Shown here: piece after piece, positions 33,910 to 45,420 of the stretch
Layout: every line of letters begins with the position of its first letter
How positions within the stretch are numbered: the first letter of the stretch is position 1
DNA from: Heterobilharzia americana
Taxonomy: Eukaryota > Platyhelminthes > Trematoda > Strigeidida > Schistosomatidae
DNA length: 64,000 nucleotides
Reading direction: 5' to 3'
NCBI GenBank assembly: GCA_944470555.2
Contig: OX104128.1
Coordinates: forward strand, 63,557,257 to 63,621,256
The notes under the pieces: generated by a model
Database searches by the model: none
What the model was told of the DNA's origin: nothing
Seen by the model: only the letters and a program-made list of their open reading frames with translations
Made by a program: the position numbers and the translations under genes

Positions 33910-35762
33910 TCACAGAGGGAAGGAGTGTGATCGCACACGGGTTTTTGCTCTTTGTTGGTCGATTCTCCTTGCGTTACCACGAGAATCGCCATAGTGGCCA
34001 TTCGGTAGGATTCTGCGGTTCGGATGACTTGGGTTACTGGGTATTTTGTAGGCCGCTATCAAGTCACCTCGTAATCTACGGTAGCTTGGGAAGTAGAGCT
34101 CTAGATCTTTCAGCCTGTCATGATATGGTTTTTGCCTCATTCTCACGACACGCTTTGTAGCTCGCCTCTGAACTCTCTCTAGGAGGTTCACGTCTCTTTT
34201 CAGATATGGTGGTGCGATGGCGTTGTGTACCTCTAGGTGGGGTCGTATAGACCTTATACAGCTTCAAAAAGAGGTCTGGGGTCAGGGCACCAAGTTGTCT
34301 GCTCATGAAGTGCAGTACTGCGTAGGCTCTGGAGGTATCTCCTGGATAATTGGGGCAAGTGCCTAGTTTGTCAGTCAGTATTAGTCTTAGGCCTTTCTCT
34401 GTGGTGGTGTGAGAGAGTTGTGTTCCACAGAGAGAATAGGGTACCTTCTGAGAGTCTGGGGTGCAGAGAAACATGGCTTGGTACTTATCTAGATTGAACG
34501 CAAGTCCATTAATATCCACCCACTCTGCAAGTAACCTGAGGCCACTTTACAGTGCACCTGATTCTGTTTCTGAAGTCACAGCTCTCCATAACTTCACATC
34601 GTCAGCGTAGAGTAGAGTTGGGGAGCTGAGATGCAGTGGGAGGTCGCTCACAAAAAGAAGGAATGGCAGTGAACCCAGAATCGCCCTTTGTGATACACCA
34701 GAGGATGATGTCCTCCAAGTCGAGCAAACTCTATTGGCTTTTGTGAATAAGAACTGTGTGAAACTGTGTCGAAGGCCTTAGCAAAATCCAGAAAAATAAC
34801 ATGGACAGGAATTTAGAGGTCCCGGCATGCCGTCCACTTATCACCTACCACCAGAGTGTTTGTGGCGCAGGGCATACCCTCTCTGAAACCATATTGAGCA
34901 TCATTAAGTGCTCCTGAGATGGCCGTCTACCAGGCTTTCCACTACTTTTGACACCACTGGTAGAAAGTCTATGGGTCGGTAGCATCTTGAGTTCTGCCTG
35001 TCTCCACCTTTGAAGATGGGGGACAGAATAGCACTTTTCCGCTCTCGTGAAAGCATGTGATCGTCTAAGGAGTGCTGAGACAAGTGACACAGCGGACCGC
35101 ACAAGGCACCCGCTCATTGTTTCAGCACAGCCGGTCGGATGTCACCACACCCTGATGATTTCCCCACGTGGAGATTTGGTAGTTTTTTGAAGACTATAGC
35201 AGGAGCTTCCTTTAGTCCAGGTAACTCTACTGCATTTGGTGGTGCTGAATAATGGTCGGATAGTTGTTAGAGAACGTGTTGAGTTGCGTATCGAAGGTGG
35301 CACTAAAGGCTTCGGCGATCTCTAGTCCGGAGAGGTCCTCTCCGTCTAGGCCCTTCAGGACGCAAGCCCCTTTGCTGGTGGATTTTCTGCCTGCCATTAA
35401 CCGATATAGGTTATTGGGGTTTGCCTCGAGCTTTGGGGCAAGGTTTGTCTGGAATGACCTCCTGTCTCCCCTCACTCTAATGTTACATCGATTTCTTAGG
35501 GCAATGTACACGGTGTGGACAGACTCTTTTCTGGAGGTCCTCTACTTGTGCCATGCTTTCCTCTTGGCTTTCAAAAGGCGTTCATTGCCTCGCTTCAGCC
35601 ATGAGGTTTGCCTCCGCAGTATTGCTGTGATTACAGCGGCGTTTTCAGAGACGGCCCTCTTGATGATATCTCTGACTACTTCCCGATGTTGATCAATCGA
35701 CAGGTTGCTCCACTCTTGAGGCCATGGTGCTGTTGACAGGTACTGGTTCATCGCCAGGTAGC
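33910..35762 (-). pseudogene. CR1-like LINE no. 1, reverse transcriptase part of ORF2
   Basis: Read from 35762 downward: a connector with RRQTSWLKRGNERLLKAKRK near 35590, then LYRLMAGRKSTSKGACVL near 35370, a KGGDRQNSRCYRPIDFLPVVSKVVESLV fingers block near 34960, a FLDFAKAFDTVSH-type motif A near 34780, SQRAILGSLPFLLFVSDLPL near 34660 and LLYADDVKLW at 34598-34609 with both catalytic aspartates intact. LDKYQAMFL and LGALTPDLFLKLYKVY follow, then the CR1 C-terminus LLERVQRRATKRVVRMR near 34160 and a stop at 33910. Several frame changes and an in-frame stop near 34790 show inactivity, though decay is modest. Codons are noticeably GC-richer than in the host exons. Confidence 0.85.
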
Positions 35763-36470
35763 TCACCTTGCTGTAGCACATGCAAGGGAGAGATCCCCCC
35801 ATGACAGTTGTTCGTTGAGTACCAGATCAAACACTACCAAGCCATGATCACTGCTGCCAAGCGGGGTTTGAACCTGTACATTTTCTACCAGCAGTGGGTC
35901 AATGGTAAAAAGGTAGTCCAGTTTGGACGGCTTTCCGCCCGACCCCCAGCGAATGCCATCATCATTCTCGTGCAGCCCAGCCTTTTTGATGGTGTTGGGT
36001 AGGATTCGGTCGAACCTTTGTCTTGAGGTTTCCCTATCCTGCCCAAGATTGAGAGTCGGAGCATTAAAGTCGCCAGCTAAAATGACCTGATCATATCCGA
36101 TGGACGTCACTCCAGACATTACTTGCACCAGTCGTCGGTTATCTTCCACGCCGCTAGTAGGAGTCCCGCAGACACCCCCTACCAGGTACTTGATGTGTGC
36201 AACCTTAAAGTGACACCAGATGGAGTATGTGAGCGCTGAAAGTAGAGTCTCCGTCGCTCGTTCACTTCTCAGGTCACCACTCACGAGCATTGCCACTCCG
36301 CCTCCTTCCTTGAACTCCCTGCCTCTCCTGAACAAATGCATGCCGCCTCTACGAGTTTCGACGTCACCAATATCCGACGATAACCATGTTTCTACCAGGA
36401 TTATGATCGTCAGAGCAAGGTAGGAAAAGAGAAATCGTAATTCCCCCATCTTACTTCCAAGTCCCTTCAC
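35763..36470 (-). CDS. CR1-like LINE no. 1, endonuclease part of ORF2
   Basis: An uninterrupted 235-codon frame, the longest in the window. It has the AP-endonuclease order: IIILVETWLSSDIGDVE (the metal-binding Glu is in ETWLS), LFRRGREFKEGGGVAMLV, YDQVILAGDFNAPTLNL (GDFN box), and GSSDHGLVVFDL (SDH catalytic box). All three signature boxes are intact. The first ATG is at 36470, close after the end of ORF1. The frame leaves ORF2 near 35800, where a frame change enters the RT connector. EN makes the nick that primes reverse transcription. Confidence 0.87.
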   Translation of the reverse strand: MKGLGSKMGELRFLFSYLALTIIILVETWLSSDIGDVETRRGGMHLFRRGREFKEGGGVAMLVSGDLRSERATETLLSALTYSIWCHFKVAHIKYLVGGVCGTPTSGVEDNRRLVQVMSGVTSIGYDQVILAGDFNAPTLNLGQDRETSRQRFDRILPNTIKKAGLHENDDGIRWGSGGKPSKLDYLFTIDPLLVENVQVQTPLGSSDHGLVVFDLVLNEQLSWGDLSLACATAR

Positions 36471-36476
36471 ATTACT

Positions 36477-38038
36477 TTAAAGACACTTGGATATGTTTCT
36501 AGCAGCATGAGGTATCTTGGCGTTGGCAGACTGGAGGGAGTCGTGCTTAGTGGCGAAACTTGCTGTAGGACGGCCAGCTCCAGTGGAACCAGCCCAATCA
36601 AGTTTTTTCCCACAACGGTTTCTGGGAGTTTCGCGGAGTCCAGTCTTGATTGTACATCTTGTCTGTTGACATTGGTGGTGGCTCCAGCAGTGGTGGTGCT
36701 GCCATTTGCTGTTGTCGCAGTATCTTGGGCCTGCTTTCACAGCAGCGGATGTTCCCACTGATGTTATCTTTCGCTGTGTACCAAGTTTGCAGTGCTCTGG
36801 TTACAAGTTCTGGACAGCCGAAGTTAACGCCATCAACGGGGTGATGTTACCATCGTCAAATGTGAGGGACGTGGCAGTCTGCCGACTGCCGCCGCCAACC
36901 CATTTGGCTCCATCCTCGCTGACAACCACTGCCATCGGTAGACATCGCAAGCATACTTTTCCACGACTGTGCCGGTCGTCAGTTCCGGTATGCCGTGGAC
37001 AACCATGGTTATTGGTTTCGGCGTTTGCGGCGCCCCGCGAGATGCTTATCTTGCTGACCGAGGGCGGTCCGATCTGGCTCTAATGCTGGATGACCCGTTG
37101 ATGACTAGTGTGTGCGACATCAACAAGAATCTTTCAGCTTCCTTAGCCGAGCTCAGGGCCACTCTCGTAGGCGGAGGCTTTCCCTGAGGTGAGTAGTAGC
37201 CCTCGTAGAGTCTGCACAGCTCTGCTTCTGGGCTACCCAGTCGTGGTATGGTACATACGGTTTCCCATTGCTGTTTGTCGAAAGATTCTCTGTTCTCAAA
37301 AAGGCTGTCATGGCACACGGGAAAGTTAAATAGGATGATGGAATTCTATCTATCATCAGCTTTTCTGTTTTCGTGTGCTGTGGGTGGTTTTTTGTGAGAA
37401 GGGTGCACCTTCTTTTCCACTGCCACCCATTTTCCCCGTTGTACAGTGGGGTTAGCCGTTAAAGTGACTTCAGGGTTAGGAACTAATGTAGTTAGTCGCG
37501 TGCCCGGTCATCTTTCGGATCTCTTCGGACGATTAACAGGTGTGACTGGCCGGGGTACAGTGCTGACACTCTTGCTACTTGGACCTGGAGTGGTGGTCTG
37601 TATGGGTGCCGGCATCACAGTAGTCACTGCGATGTCTCTTACGACCTCCATCAGCGAGCCTTTAGAAAAGAGTGGCCCTATACGGCACTGTGGGCAGATG
37701 TACCAGAACCACCTGCATGGGTAGCGTGCCATGAAGGCGTTATATTCGTCTGGTACATCCTCATCACAATGACTGTGCACCCACCTACTGCAGATGCTAC
37801 ACTCAGAGGCAGCATCTCTCTTGGTTACGGTGAGACCACTTGTATGACAGTCGTCAGCCTGACTAGAAGGTTTAGTCAACGACTTTCTTTTCCTTCTCTT
37901 CTTTCTCTCAGTGGTAGCCTTCACAGGTAGACTAGGGTTTGGTCTGGTGGTACCGGAAAGACATGCTCGCCGATGAATTACAGCACAAGGGTTCAGAGGG
38001 ACAGGAATTCGACTTTTCCTAGAAAGTGGTTGTTCCAA
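36477..38038 (-). pseudogene. CR1-like LINE no. 1, ORF1 with PHD-like finger
   Basis: The first part, 38038-37508, is an open 176-codon frame. A basic region (TERKKRRKRKSLTKP) is followed by a PHD-like zinc finger with ECSICSRWVHSHCDEDVP and closing WFWYICPQCRI, then a serine- and proline-rich region ending in NRPKRSER. The frame then breaks, and later parts are read as YEGYYSPQGKPPPTRV with SHTLVINGSSS near 37120, ITMVVHGIPE near 37005 and GKNLIGLVPLELAVL near 36600. ORF1 of CR1 elements is thought to bind the RNA. At least three frame changes. Confidence 0.75.
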
Positions 38039-38520
38039 CTGTCCTGCTAAGGTCTACCCGTGATCTTTTGCGGTGGCAATAAGCCTCTTGCCTCCGGCTG
38101 TAGTTACTACCAAGGACGGGAGGCTTGCAGCTGGGGTGAGGCTTTACCTGAGATGTTTCCGAGGCCGGATTTGGTTAGGACCCTGTTGTTACCCACTTCC
38201 GCCGGCGATTAGGGGAATATAAATGAGATAGACACAGATGGTTGTATCAGGTGAAATGTAGAAAAGCAATGATAGATAAAGTAAGCTGTCAACCTTACAT
38301 AGGATTGCCCGGTTGTACGGCACGGAAGAATACCCGAAGCTTCCCACAGGTCCAAGGTATATGACAGAATGAGATAAGTAGCGCTGCAGTTGCTGCAACC
38401 ACACAGTTGTCCGTTCGGAGAGTGATAGTACTGACCGACTGAGAACCGTACGTTCTGTAGCAAAACGTTTTTCCAGTAAAACTGTAACTTTCGCAGAGGA
38501 AATATCCAATTGGGGGGGGG
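38039..38520 (-). mobile_element. 5' UTR of CR1-like LINE no. 1
   Basis: Noncoding lead of the element upstream of ORF1. It ends at a run of nine G at 38512-38520, after which the sequence turns AT-rich and unlike the element. Open minus-strand frames here have no motif. Confidence 0.45.
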
Positions 38521-38950
38521 CTTATATATAGTTATTTCCGGGTAGTATGCAGACGAGACAAAACACGTCAGTATTCAAAGAGCATGGTTTTCTTTCAACA
38601 TCTAATATCAATGATGTGAGGTTCTGAATGTGATAGTTTTTGACTAACCAACTCTGTTTCTTAGGACTTTGTTATAGTTGTTCGGATTTTTTTCGTTGCG
38701 GGCGACGAAATTTTATTCGTTTTCCTGCTTTCAGCTATATTCAGATGAATATTTTGTGGGTTCTAGTATCCAATATCTAATACTGATAGTGCGGGAGCAG
38801 AAAATCGATGGTCTTTGATCCCACGCGCCTGGTTCTTTGGGCTTGGTTCGAGTTGTTTGATTCAATCCTGCAGTGGATGAGGAAATACCTTCTGCTTTCT
38901 TGCTTTTATCTTCGGTGAGGTGGATGTTTTGTGGGTTAGTAAGTTGTAGT
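38521..38950. other. Spacer between the two CR1-like LINEs
   Basis: AT-rich, with nothing recognised. It may include the far 3' end of LINE no. 2. Confidence 0.4.
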
Positions 38951-39040
38951 TCGTAGAGCGGTTGGGGAGCTACGGTTTACTAGGGACTATGGCGGCTTCT
39001 GTCTGTGCAGGTAAGTGAAAGAGAATGGTGAGGTAGTGGT

Positions 39041-39165
39041 AAAAAATTGAGAGAAAGAAGAAGAAAAAAGAACTTAAAGGAAGAGAAAAGGAGACAAAAG
39101 AAAGAAAAGGAGAAGAAAAGGAGGGGGCAAAGAAGAGAAATGAAAGAGAGAAGAGTGTGTGGGAA
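39041..39165. repeat. Polypurine tract in the 3' UTR of CR1-like LINE no. 2
   Basis: About 125 bases almost purely A and G on the plus strand (C/T on the element's sense strand). An equivalent but shorter tract is in LINE no. 1 at about 33465-33550, and a relic at 32255-32310. Confidence 0.85.
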
Positions 39166-39270
39166 TTGCCCGAATGGTAGTGTCGGTTTAGTTCCTACAG
39201 AAGAATTACTGGGTAATCTAGGTGTATTAAGGAGCGGGGTAGTTCGTGGTAGGTAGGAGGGAGTTAGGGG

Positions 39271-41400
39271 CTAGTGAGGGTGGTGGCTACCTGAGTACGT
39301 CCATGGTAGACCATGCGAAGTGACATAACTGTCTAGTCGTCTCTTGAATGAGTCGAGTGAGGAAGGTATGACGACATGTCGCGGTAAGGCTTTCCATAAA
39401 GCACATACTGCCAGGGAGAAAAAACTGGACCTGAGCATGGTGTTGGATCTCTGGTGTGCCATCTTGATGGGGTTTCCTCGTGAAGACCGCTGAATTGCAG
39501 GCAAAATTGATTTGTTTGCGTGGTCTGTCTCATGGGCCATCTTGCATGCCATAAAGAGGTCACCCCCTTCCTGCGATAACCCAAGGTATATGGGTTTAGG
39601 TGTTTAAGTCCTTCAGGATACGTCTCGCCCCTTAGCCCCACAACTGATTTTGTTGCAGTTCTTTGTATTCCTTCAAGGAGATTGGAGTCTCTCTTGAGTG
39701 TTGAGGAAGCCACCGTATTGAAGACCTCTGGATGCGGTCGCATGTATGATTTGAAAATGGTGAGGAAGAGTTCGGGAGTAAGGGCGCCAAGCCGTCTACG
39801 CAAAAAGGTGTGGGATGGCATTCGCCCTGGTTGTCATACCTTTGTAGTTGGAGCTGGTGTCCAAGGTGTAGGAGAAGTTGACCCCCAAATCTTTCTCCAC
39901 GGACACCCTGGTGGTAGCACGGTTGCTCAACGTGTACTGAGAGTCGGTCGTACTTCCTTCACATTTACCGATATGCATTACTTTGCACTTTTCCAGGTTG
40001 AAGCTCAGGCCACTTTCCGACGACCAGAGTTAGAGTCACTGCAAGCAATTTTGTAGAGCTGCGCAGTCAGCTTCTTCGTTTACCATCCCCCAAATTTTAA
40101 TGTCATCAGCGAGGGGGAGGATGGGCGAGGATATTTCGTCTGGCAGATCGTTGGCAAACAGCAAGAACAGAAGTGGTCCTAGGATTTCTCCCTGGGATAC
40201 TCCTGATGTCCATGGTCTCCACTCCGACCGTAGTCTGTTTACTTCAGTACAGAACTGCCTCCCTCCCAGGTACTTCTAGAACCAAGAGAGTGCTGGTTCA
40301 CTTATACCAGCTGACATGATCTTGTGAAGCAGGACTGTGGGTGGGACACTGTCAAATGCTTTGGCTAGGTCGAGAAATACCACATGCACCGGTTTTCTGT
40401 TATCCCAGCTTTGTGTCCAGTCGTCATAGGCGATTAGTATGTTGGTGGCACATAAGCGACCACTCCGGAAGCCATGCTGAGCAGAATGGACAGTGTTTTC
40501 CTTATTGAGGAGTTCCAAGGCAGTGTCAGCTACCAGGCTTTCCAACACTGTCGACAGAGCAGGGAGTAGAGCAATTAGCCTGTAGTTGCCAGGGCTTTTT
40601 CTGTCTCCTACTTTGAAGATTGGTGAGATGTCACTCCTCCATTCTTTAGGGAGTTTGCGCGACTCTGCTGAGTACTCAGAGAGGTTGCAGAGTGGTTTTG
40701 TAAGCACCTCGGAGCAGTTTATTAGAATCACTGGTTTTAGGTTATCGCGGCCACGAGACTCGGCTGGACGCGGCCCAGATAGTTGCCGTAACTTTTTTTC
40801 CCCATGGTTGAGATATAGCAGTGGTATTCGTCAGTTATGACCTGGTCGGTACCGTGACGAGTCCCTGTGGATTTAGTGTCGCTACTAAGTTGGGCTTGGA
40901 AGTGTGAGCTCAACAGCTTGGCAATCTCTAGACTTCTTAGTACACCCCCACCAGAACCCGTGTTATGAGTCACCACCTTGCTGGTCGACTTCCTCCCCGA
41001 CACGAAGCGGTACAGGTGTCTGGGATTGCTTTGTAACCTCTCCTCCAGGTTTGTCTGATAGGTAAGTCTGTCGCCACGCACTCTTTTGTTGCAGCGGCTG
41101 CGAATCCGTTTGTAATTCAAAACGCCAGACACCCTGCGTGATGAACGCCACTTGAACCAAACCTGCTTCTTGCTCTGGATAGGCCTCTCTGTTTCACGCT
41201 TTAACCATGGGGTTCTCACTGACGGTCAGCGTGTTACCTCTGTAACTGTAACTGATGACCCCGACAGCTATCTTCTTCACCTGCGACCAGTATTCATCTA
41301 CTGTGAGGTGAGTCCAGTCTACCGGCCATAACGCATTCACGAGATAGTCCTTCATGGTCTCGTAGCTGGCCTTGCTGTAGCAAGGGAAGGTATTGGGCAT
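39271..41400 (-). pseudogene. CR1-like LINE no. 2, reverse transcriptase part of ORF2
   Basis: From 41400 downward: connector with HLYRFVSGRKSTSK near 41000, then a clean 151-codon frame at 40731-40276 with EWRSDISPIFKVGDRKSPGNYRLIALLP, LNKENTVHSAQHGFRSGRLC and motif A VVFLDLAKAFDSVP. The GVSQGEILGPLLFLLF-type box is near 40200 and the catalytic box reads LADD (40102-40113) instead of YADD. Later: LRRRLGALTPELFL near 39790, LLEGIQRTATKSVVGLRGETY near 39650 and the C-terminus to a stop at 39271. Order and length match LINE no. 1, but the wording differs enough to mark another subfamily. Confidence 0.84.
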
Positions 41401-42081
41401 CTCCAGTTGCAGGGCCCCCTAGTAATCATGGAGGTCGTTACTGCGTGGTCGTTGAGGCCAAGGAGAGGTTGGACGCACACATCCTCACTGAGAAGTTCAT
41501 CGTTCGTCAGATCGTAGTCAAGGCGCCACGCGTTTTCGTTAGGTCCCCAACGTATGGTGTCACCCGCTCTCCTTGGGGGGCCAGCAGTCTTGAATGCATT
41601 CTTCAGCTTCTGACTGAAGGATCTGATGTGTCTCCTTTCCGTCCCGAAGAGGATGTACGAGGTGTTGAAGTCGCCGGCGATGACTACGGAATAGTAATTT
41701 GCGGAGGAAGTCGTTAGGGTCGCCTTGTGACCATTTCCTTACGTGTAGGGGAGCTTATGGGGGACCGATATATGACCCCGAGCAGTATTTGGTACTGCGG
41801 AGAGTGAAGTAGCACCACAGAGACTCTGAGAGCTGGGTTAAGGCCGTATCGCTAACCATCCTTGCCTTTAAACAGGGGTTTACGTGGATAGCCGCTCCCC
41901 CTCCTGCTCTATGTTCCCTGTCCCTGCGGAAGGGTTCCATGCTAGTAACATGCGCCTCTGCGTCGGAGATGTCTGGCGAGAGCCAGGATTCGGTGATGAA
42001 TATGATGTCGGAGTGCTGATGTTCACGCAGAGTCCTCATTTCTGCTACCTTCCCACTTAGCCTCCTAAAGCCGCTGTACAT
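41401..42081 (-). pseudogene. CR1-like LINE no. 2, endonuclease part of ORF2
   Basis: The frame 42081-41755 holds DIIFITESWLSPDISDAEA and REHRAGGGAAIHVNP, the first half of the EN with its Glu box. The second half is read in other frames between 41750 and 41400: GDFNTSYILFG near 41660, and DTIRWGPNENAWRLDYDL near 41550; the SDH box reads LNDHAV near 41440. The order equals that of LINE no. 1; frame changes show decay. Confidence 0.78.
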
Positions 42082-43825
42082 GCATATTAGAGTGTGCCTG
42101 GTGAGAGGGGAAAGCTAGTTGTGTATTTTCGCGGGATGAGCGCTCACGTGGCTGAATCTGGCGTCGCCAGTCCTCACAGGACTGGCATTGTTCCGCTTTT
42201 TGTGTTTTGTTTTCAACTTGGGTGGGGTCTGTGGCAGTGGTGGCTTCTTTACCTGATGTAGCTAACTCACTGGTCAGCGCCTGTGTGACGACCACTGACT
42301 CCGGAGATCTTGGTTATGCCGTCTCTCCTCTTGCCTTGTGGGTCTAGGCTTACTTTCACATATACGTATTGAGCCGCCCATGCCATCTTTTTCATTATAC
42401 CATGCGTGTAGAACATCTGTGAGGGAGGCATGTGAGTCGAACTGGAAGGCGAGTAGTCTGGGACTGGGTATGGACTTCAGATGCGCTAGCCTTGGCAGTC
42501 TACTGACGCTGTTGGCCGGTATACTGTTGAGACCAACTTTGGTTGAGAGCCATTACCATTATTGGACGTTGTGAAAGTACTGATCTTCAACCCAGAGGTC
42601 ACTTGGCAACCCTAGAATCCCATGTACAACTATAGTGTTGTTTCTATGGGGATTTCCAACCGCTGACTTTCTCTCCTCTTCTCTTATTGACCATAGCTTG
42701 TCAGGCCTGGCCCGAATTTTACAGGCATTAACAGCGTCCGGTCGTCGCGAGAGAGGGAGGGTGTCTTCAGCCTCTTCGGCAGTATGTAGGGACACACATA
42801 AAGGGGGTGGCTTACCCCGGGGTGCTCGGCTTCCTCAAGAAAGGTGACGCAAAGTTGCAGAGAGGGGAGGGAGTCCCAGCATCTGACAGTAGTCGGTCCA
42901 CAATCGGCTGTCAAACCGTTCTCTCTCTCTCGATCAACGAGTCTGTCGATACGTTGACGCTTAACAAGATGATCGGGTTAGCCCTCCTGTGACTTGGGTT
43001 CGTTGTGGGTGGCACGCCCGACTTCCCTGTGGGTTTGAGTGATTCCACTGGTTGTTTCTCAGTCACAGTGTGTGGGATGTTTGGGGCGGGTTTCGTAGAG
43101 AGTCTAACGGTCGGTGTCTCTAACCGCGCGCTTGACGTTCTCTGGGACCGGGTAGGGGGCACGGAGACTCGCCCTAATGTGGCCGCCGCGTGTGGTGGAG
43201 TGCACGTAGCTGGAGATCTAGTTCTGTCCCCAGGTTACTCCATTTTATCCTCTAATGTTAACCGTAATTTATTCTAGGATGTTGGTAGCTTTAGCATCGC
43301 AGGAAGCACCCCTTCCCGGCTTTTCGTGCGGAGAGCGGGCAGCTTCCCGCGCTCTTGACAAATGCACCGGAAGCAATTGCGTGGCTATCTCTTCAGTATC
43401 TTATAGTATTGCTGGGGTGCTTCGGTGTCGCAGTGGCAATGCACCCATCGGTGGCATAGGTTGTATGCAAATGCCTCGTCGACTACCAAAATAACTTTAG
43501 TGCAAACATTGCGGCCATCAGGTATTGTAATGCAGCCCTCTTTCCATGAAGAAAGTGCTACGGATTGTGGCGAACTGCCTGTGGCTGCCTTATTCTCTGA
43601 CCTTATACTCCGTCTCCTATTTTCAGGCATGGCTTGATCCTTGCCCGAGGCAGGACTAGTTTTTGACGTGTTAGTGGTACTCTGTGTCACCTGTTTGCTG
43701 GCGACTGGAATTCTAGAAATATAAGCTGGCTGCTTCTTTAGAAATTCGGCGTTCTGCTCTACCTCTGTTTGTCTAAGAGTACAGATCGGAGTGTTGTTTC
43801 GGGTGTTATTGTCCCTTTTGTGCAC
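42082..43825 (-). pseudogene. CR1-like LINE no. 2, ORF1 remnant
   Basis: The first frame, 43825-43385, begins with a basic and serine/threonine-rich stretch and ends in a damaged PHD-like finger: CTKVILVVDEAFAYNLCHRWVHCHCDTEAP, with several of the first cysteines gone. Further parts are read at 43162-42911 (RSQRTSSARLETPTV, proline/threonine-rich) and near 42790-42560 (a RIRARPDKLWSIREEERK block and TIVVHGILGLP, matching the VVHGIPEL text in ORF1 of LINE no. 1). Stops and frame changes throughout. Confidence 0.65.
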
Positions 43826-44459
43826 AACCGTGTTATACGTGTCAAAGCATCGGATCTAGCGTTTTGGGCAGACATGTCACTATGATATAAACTTCTTGGG
43901 AAAACAAACAGTTAACAACAATAAGAGGGTTGAAGACTGAATGCAGCACAAGGACAAAATAGATTAGGAAAGACAATTTATGTTGGCCCACCTTCAGACA
44001 CTTGTCGTTTGCATCTCTGCTCTTGACCAACGAGTTTGTCCGTAAACTCCAGATGTGTGTGTATAACCAGGAAAGATATTTCCTGGGGAATGACCTCCGA
44101 GGAGAACCGAGGGCTAAGGCAGCATGGCAGTTGAAACAACGAAGAACCAGTGACAGGAGGTAGACCGGTTGGTCCGAAGAAATAATGCCGGTTTCCATCT
44201 GTTGAGAGGTGGGTTGACGAATGCGCAACGGTGAAGTACGAACAGTAACAGGAGTGCTGCAAAAGTTCGAATTGAGCATTCAATGTGGAAGATTCCAAAA
44301 GCTGACAGACGAGCGAAAACACGTCACTACTGGGTTGGTATTTGCAACTTGTGGATTCAGTTCATTAGGGAGCTACGGGTTGCTTGGGAAATTTTGGGTT
44401 TTTCGTAGCCTTCATCTATATATTTACCTGAATAGGAATAGCAGAATGGCAGTATTCTA
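43826..44459 (-). mobile_element. Probable 5' UTR of CR1-like LINE no. 2 and junction
   Basis: Noncoding. Weak resemblance to 38280-38470 supports a 5' UTR role. The border with the next element lies somewhere before 44460. Confidence 0.35.
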
Positions 44460-45420
44460 GAATTGGACGGATGCGTACTTTGTAGAGTAGGACCTTTGTT
44501 CCAGTACTTTAAAAGTCACAAACGGTGCATCCTAGGAGTCTGCGTGACTTAGTTTCGCTATGCGCTGCCTGCTCAGAGAAGCTCAAGCCACTGGAATATC
44601 TGAGCCGTAGGTCTGAGACAGAACCAAGTTTTGGTAACTGTTGTCCAGACACCTCAAATATTAAGTCAAGGTTACTGCTACTAATGCAGATCCATCCGCG
44701 TTTGTTGATGCTGAATTGTGGGAGGGCATCAGCACACCAAGAAGAAAGCCTTCCTGGTTCATGTCGAATAGCAGTCACAGTGTCACCTGGCTCATAGCTA
44801 TAATAAGAGTAAACGGCTTTTAGGTAGTCGGCATAGGGAAAGGCGTCACCTGTGGCAAAGCAGTTGCAAAAACTGTTAATGTACATACTAAACAAAGGAG
44901 GCCACCCTGCACAACTCCACTTGTGATGCATCTCAGAGTAGACAGAAATGAGTTGATTTTCGTTATTTGTGCGCGACCATTGGGGAATGATTTTAGCTAG
45001 CTCGGCAAAGGGTTGCCAATACCCAATGCGCTTAACTTTTCGAACAGTATATTATGCCAAACCACTTCAAATGCCTTCGATATATCGAAGCACAGTGTAA
45101 GGACTATTTTACGCGCCTCACAACTACTTGTAATGAGGTTGAAGAGTTCAGAGTGGCACGTAATGCGTGATCTGGATGGGAATGGGGTTACACTGATGGG
45201 TCTGTAGTTGCTGACATTGGCCTTGTCCCCAGATTTGCAGTACGGGGTTACAAAGGTAGTTTTCCATTCAGTTGGATACGTCCCATTTTCCACGGAAAGA
45301 GTGGACAACCAAAGCAGAATCGAGGGAAGATCCTGTCTACTATTCCTTAGGGCTACTCAGCCGAGGACGTCTGTTTTCATTCCTGTTGTAGGCAAGTGTG
45401 TTGTTGCAAGGGGAGCGTAG
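44460..45420 (-). pseudogene. CR1-like LINE no. 3, RT fragment
   Basis: The upper frame (45308-44997) reads EWKTTFVTPYCKSGDKANVSNYRPISVTP and motif A LCFDISKAFEVVWHNILFEKL. The lower frame (44931-44509) reads MYINSFCNCF and then YADYLKAVYS, a YADD with the second Asp changed. It is a separate CR1-like subfamily, closer in wording to the plus-strand copy at 48360 than to LINEs 1 and 2. Confidence 0.78.

Noticed and set aside
39047..39256. Lysine/arginine-rich plus-strand frame resembling a nucleolar protein
   Set aside because: It is the translation of the polypurine tract in a LINE 3' UTR, a low-complexity artefact.
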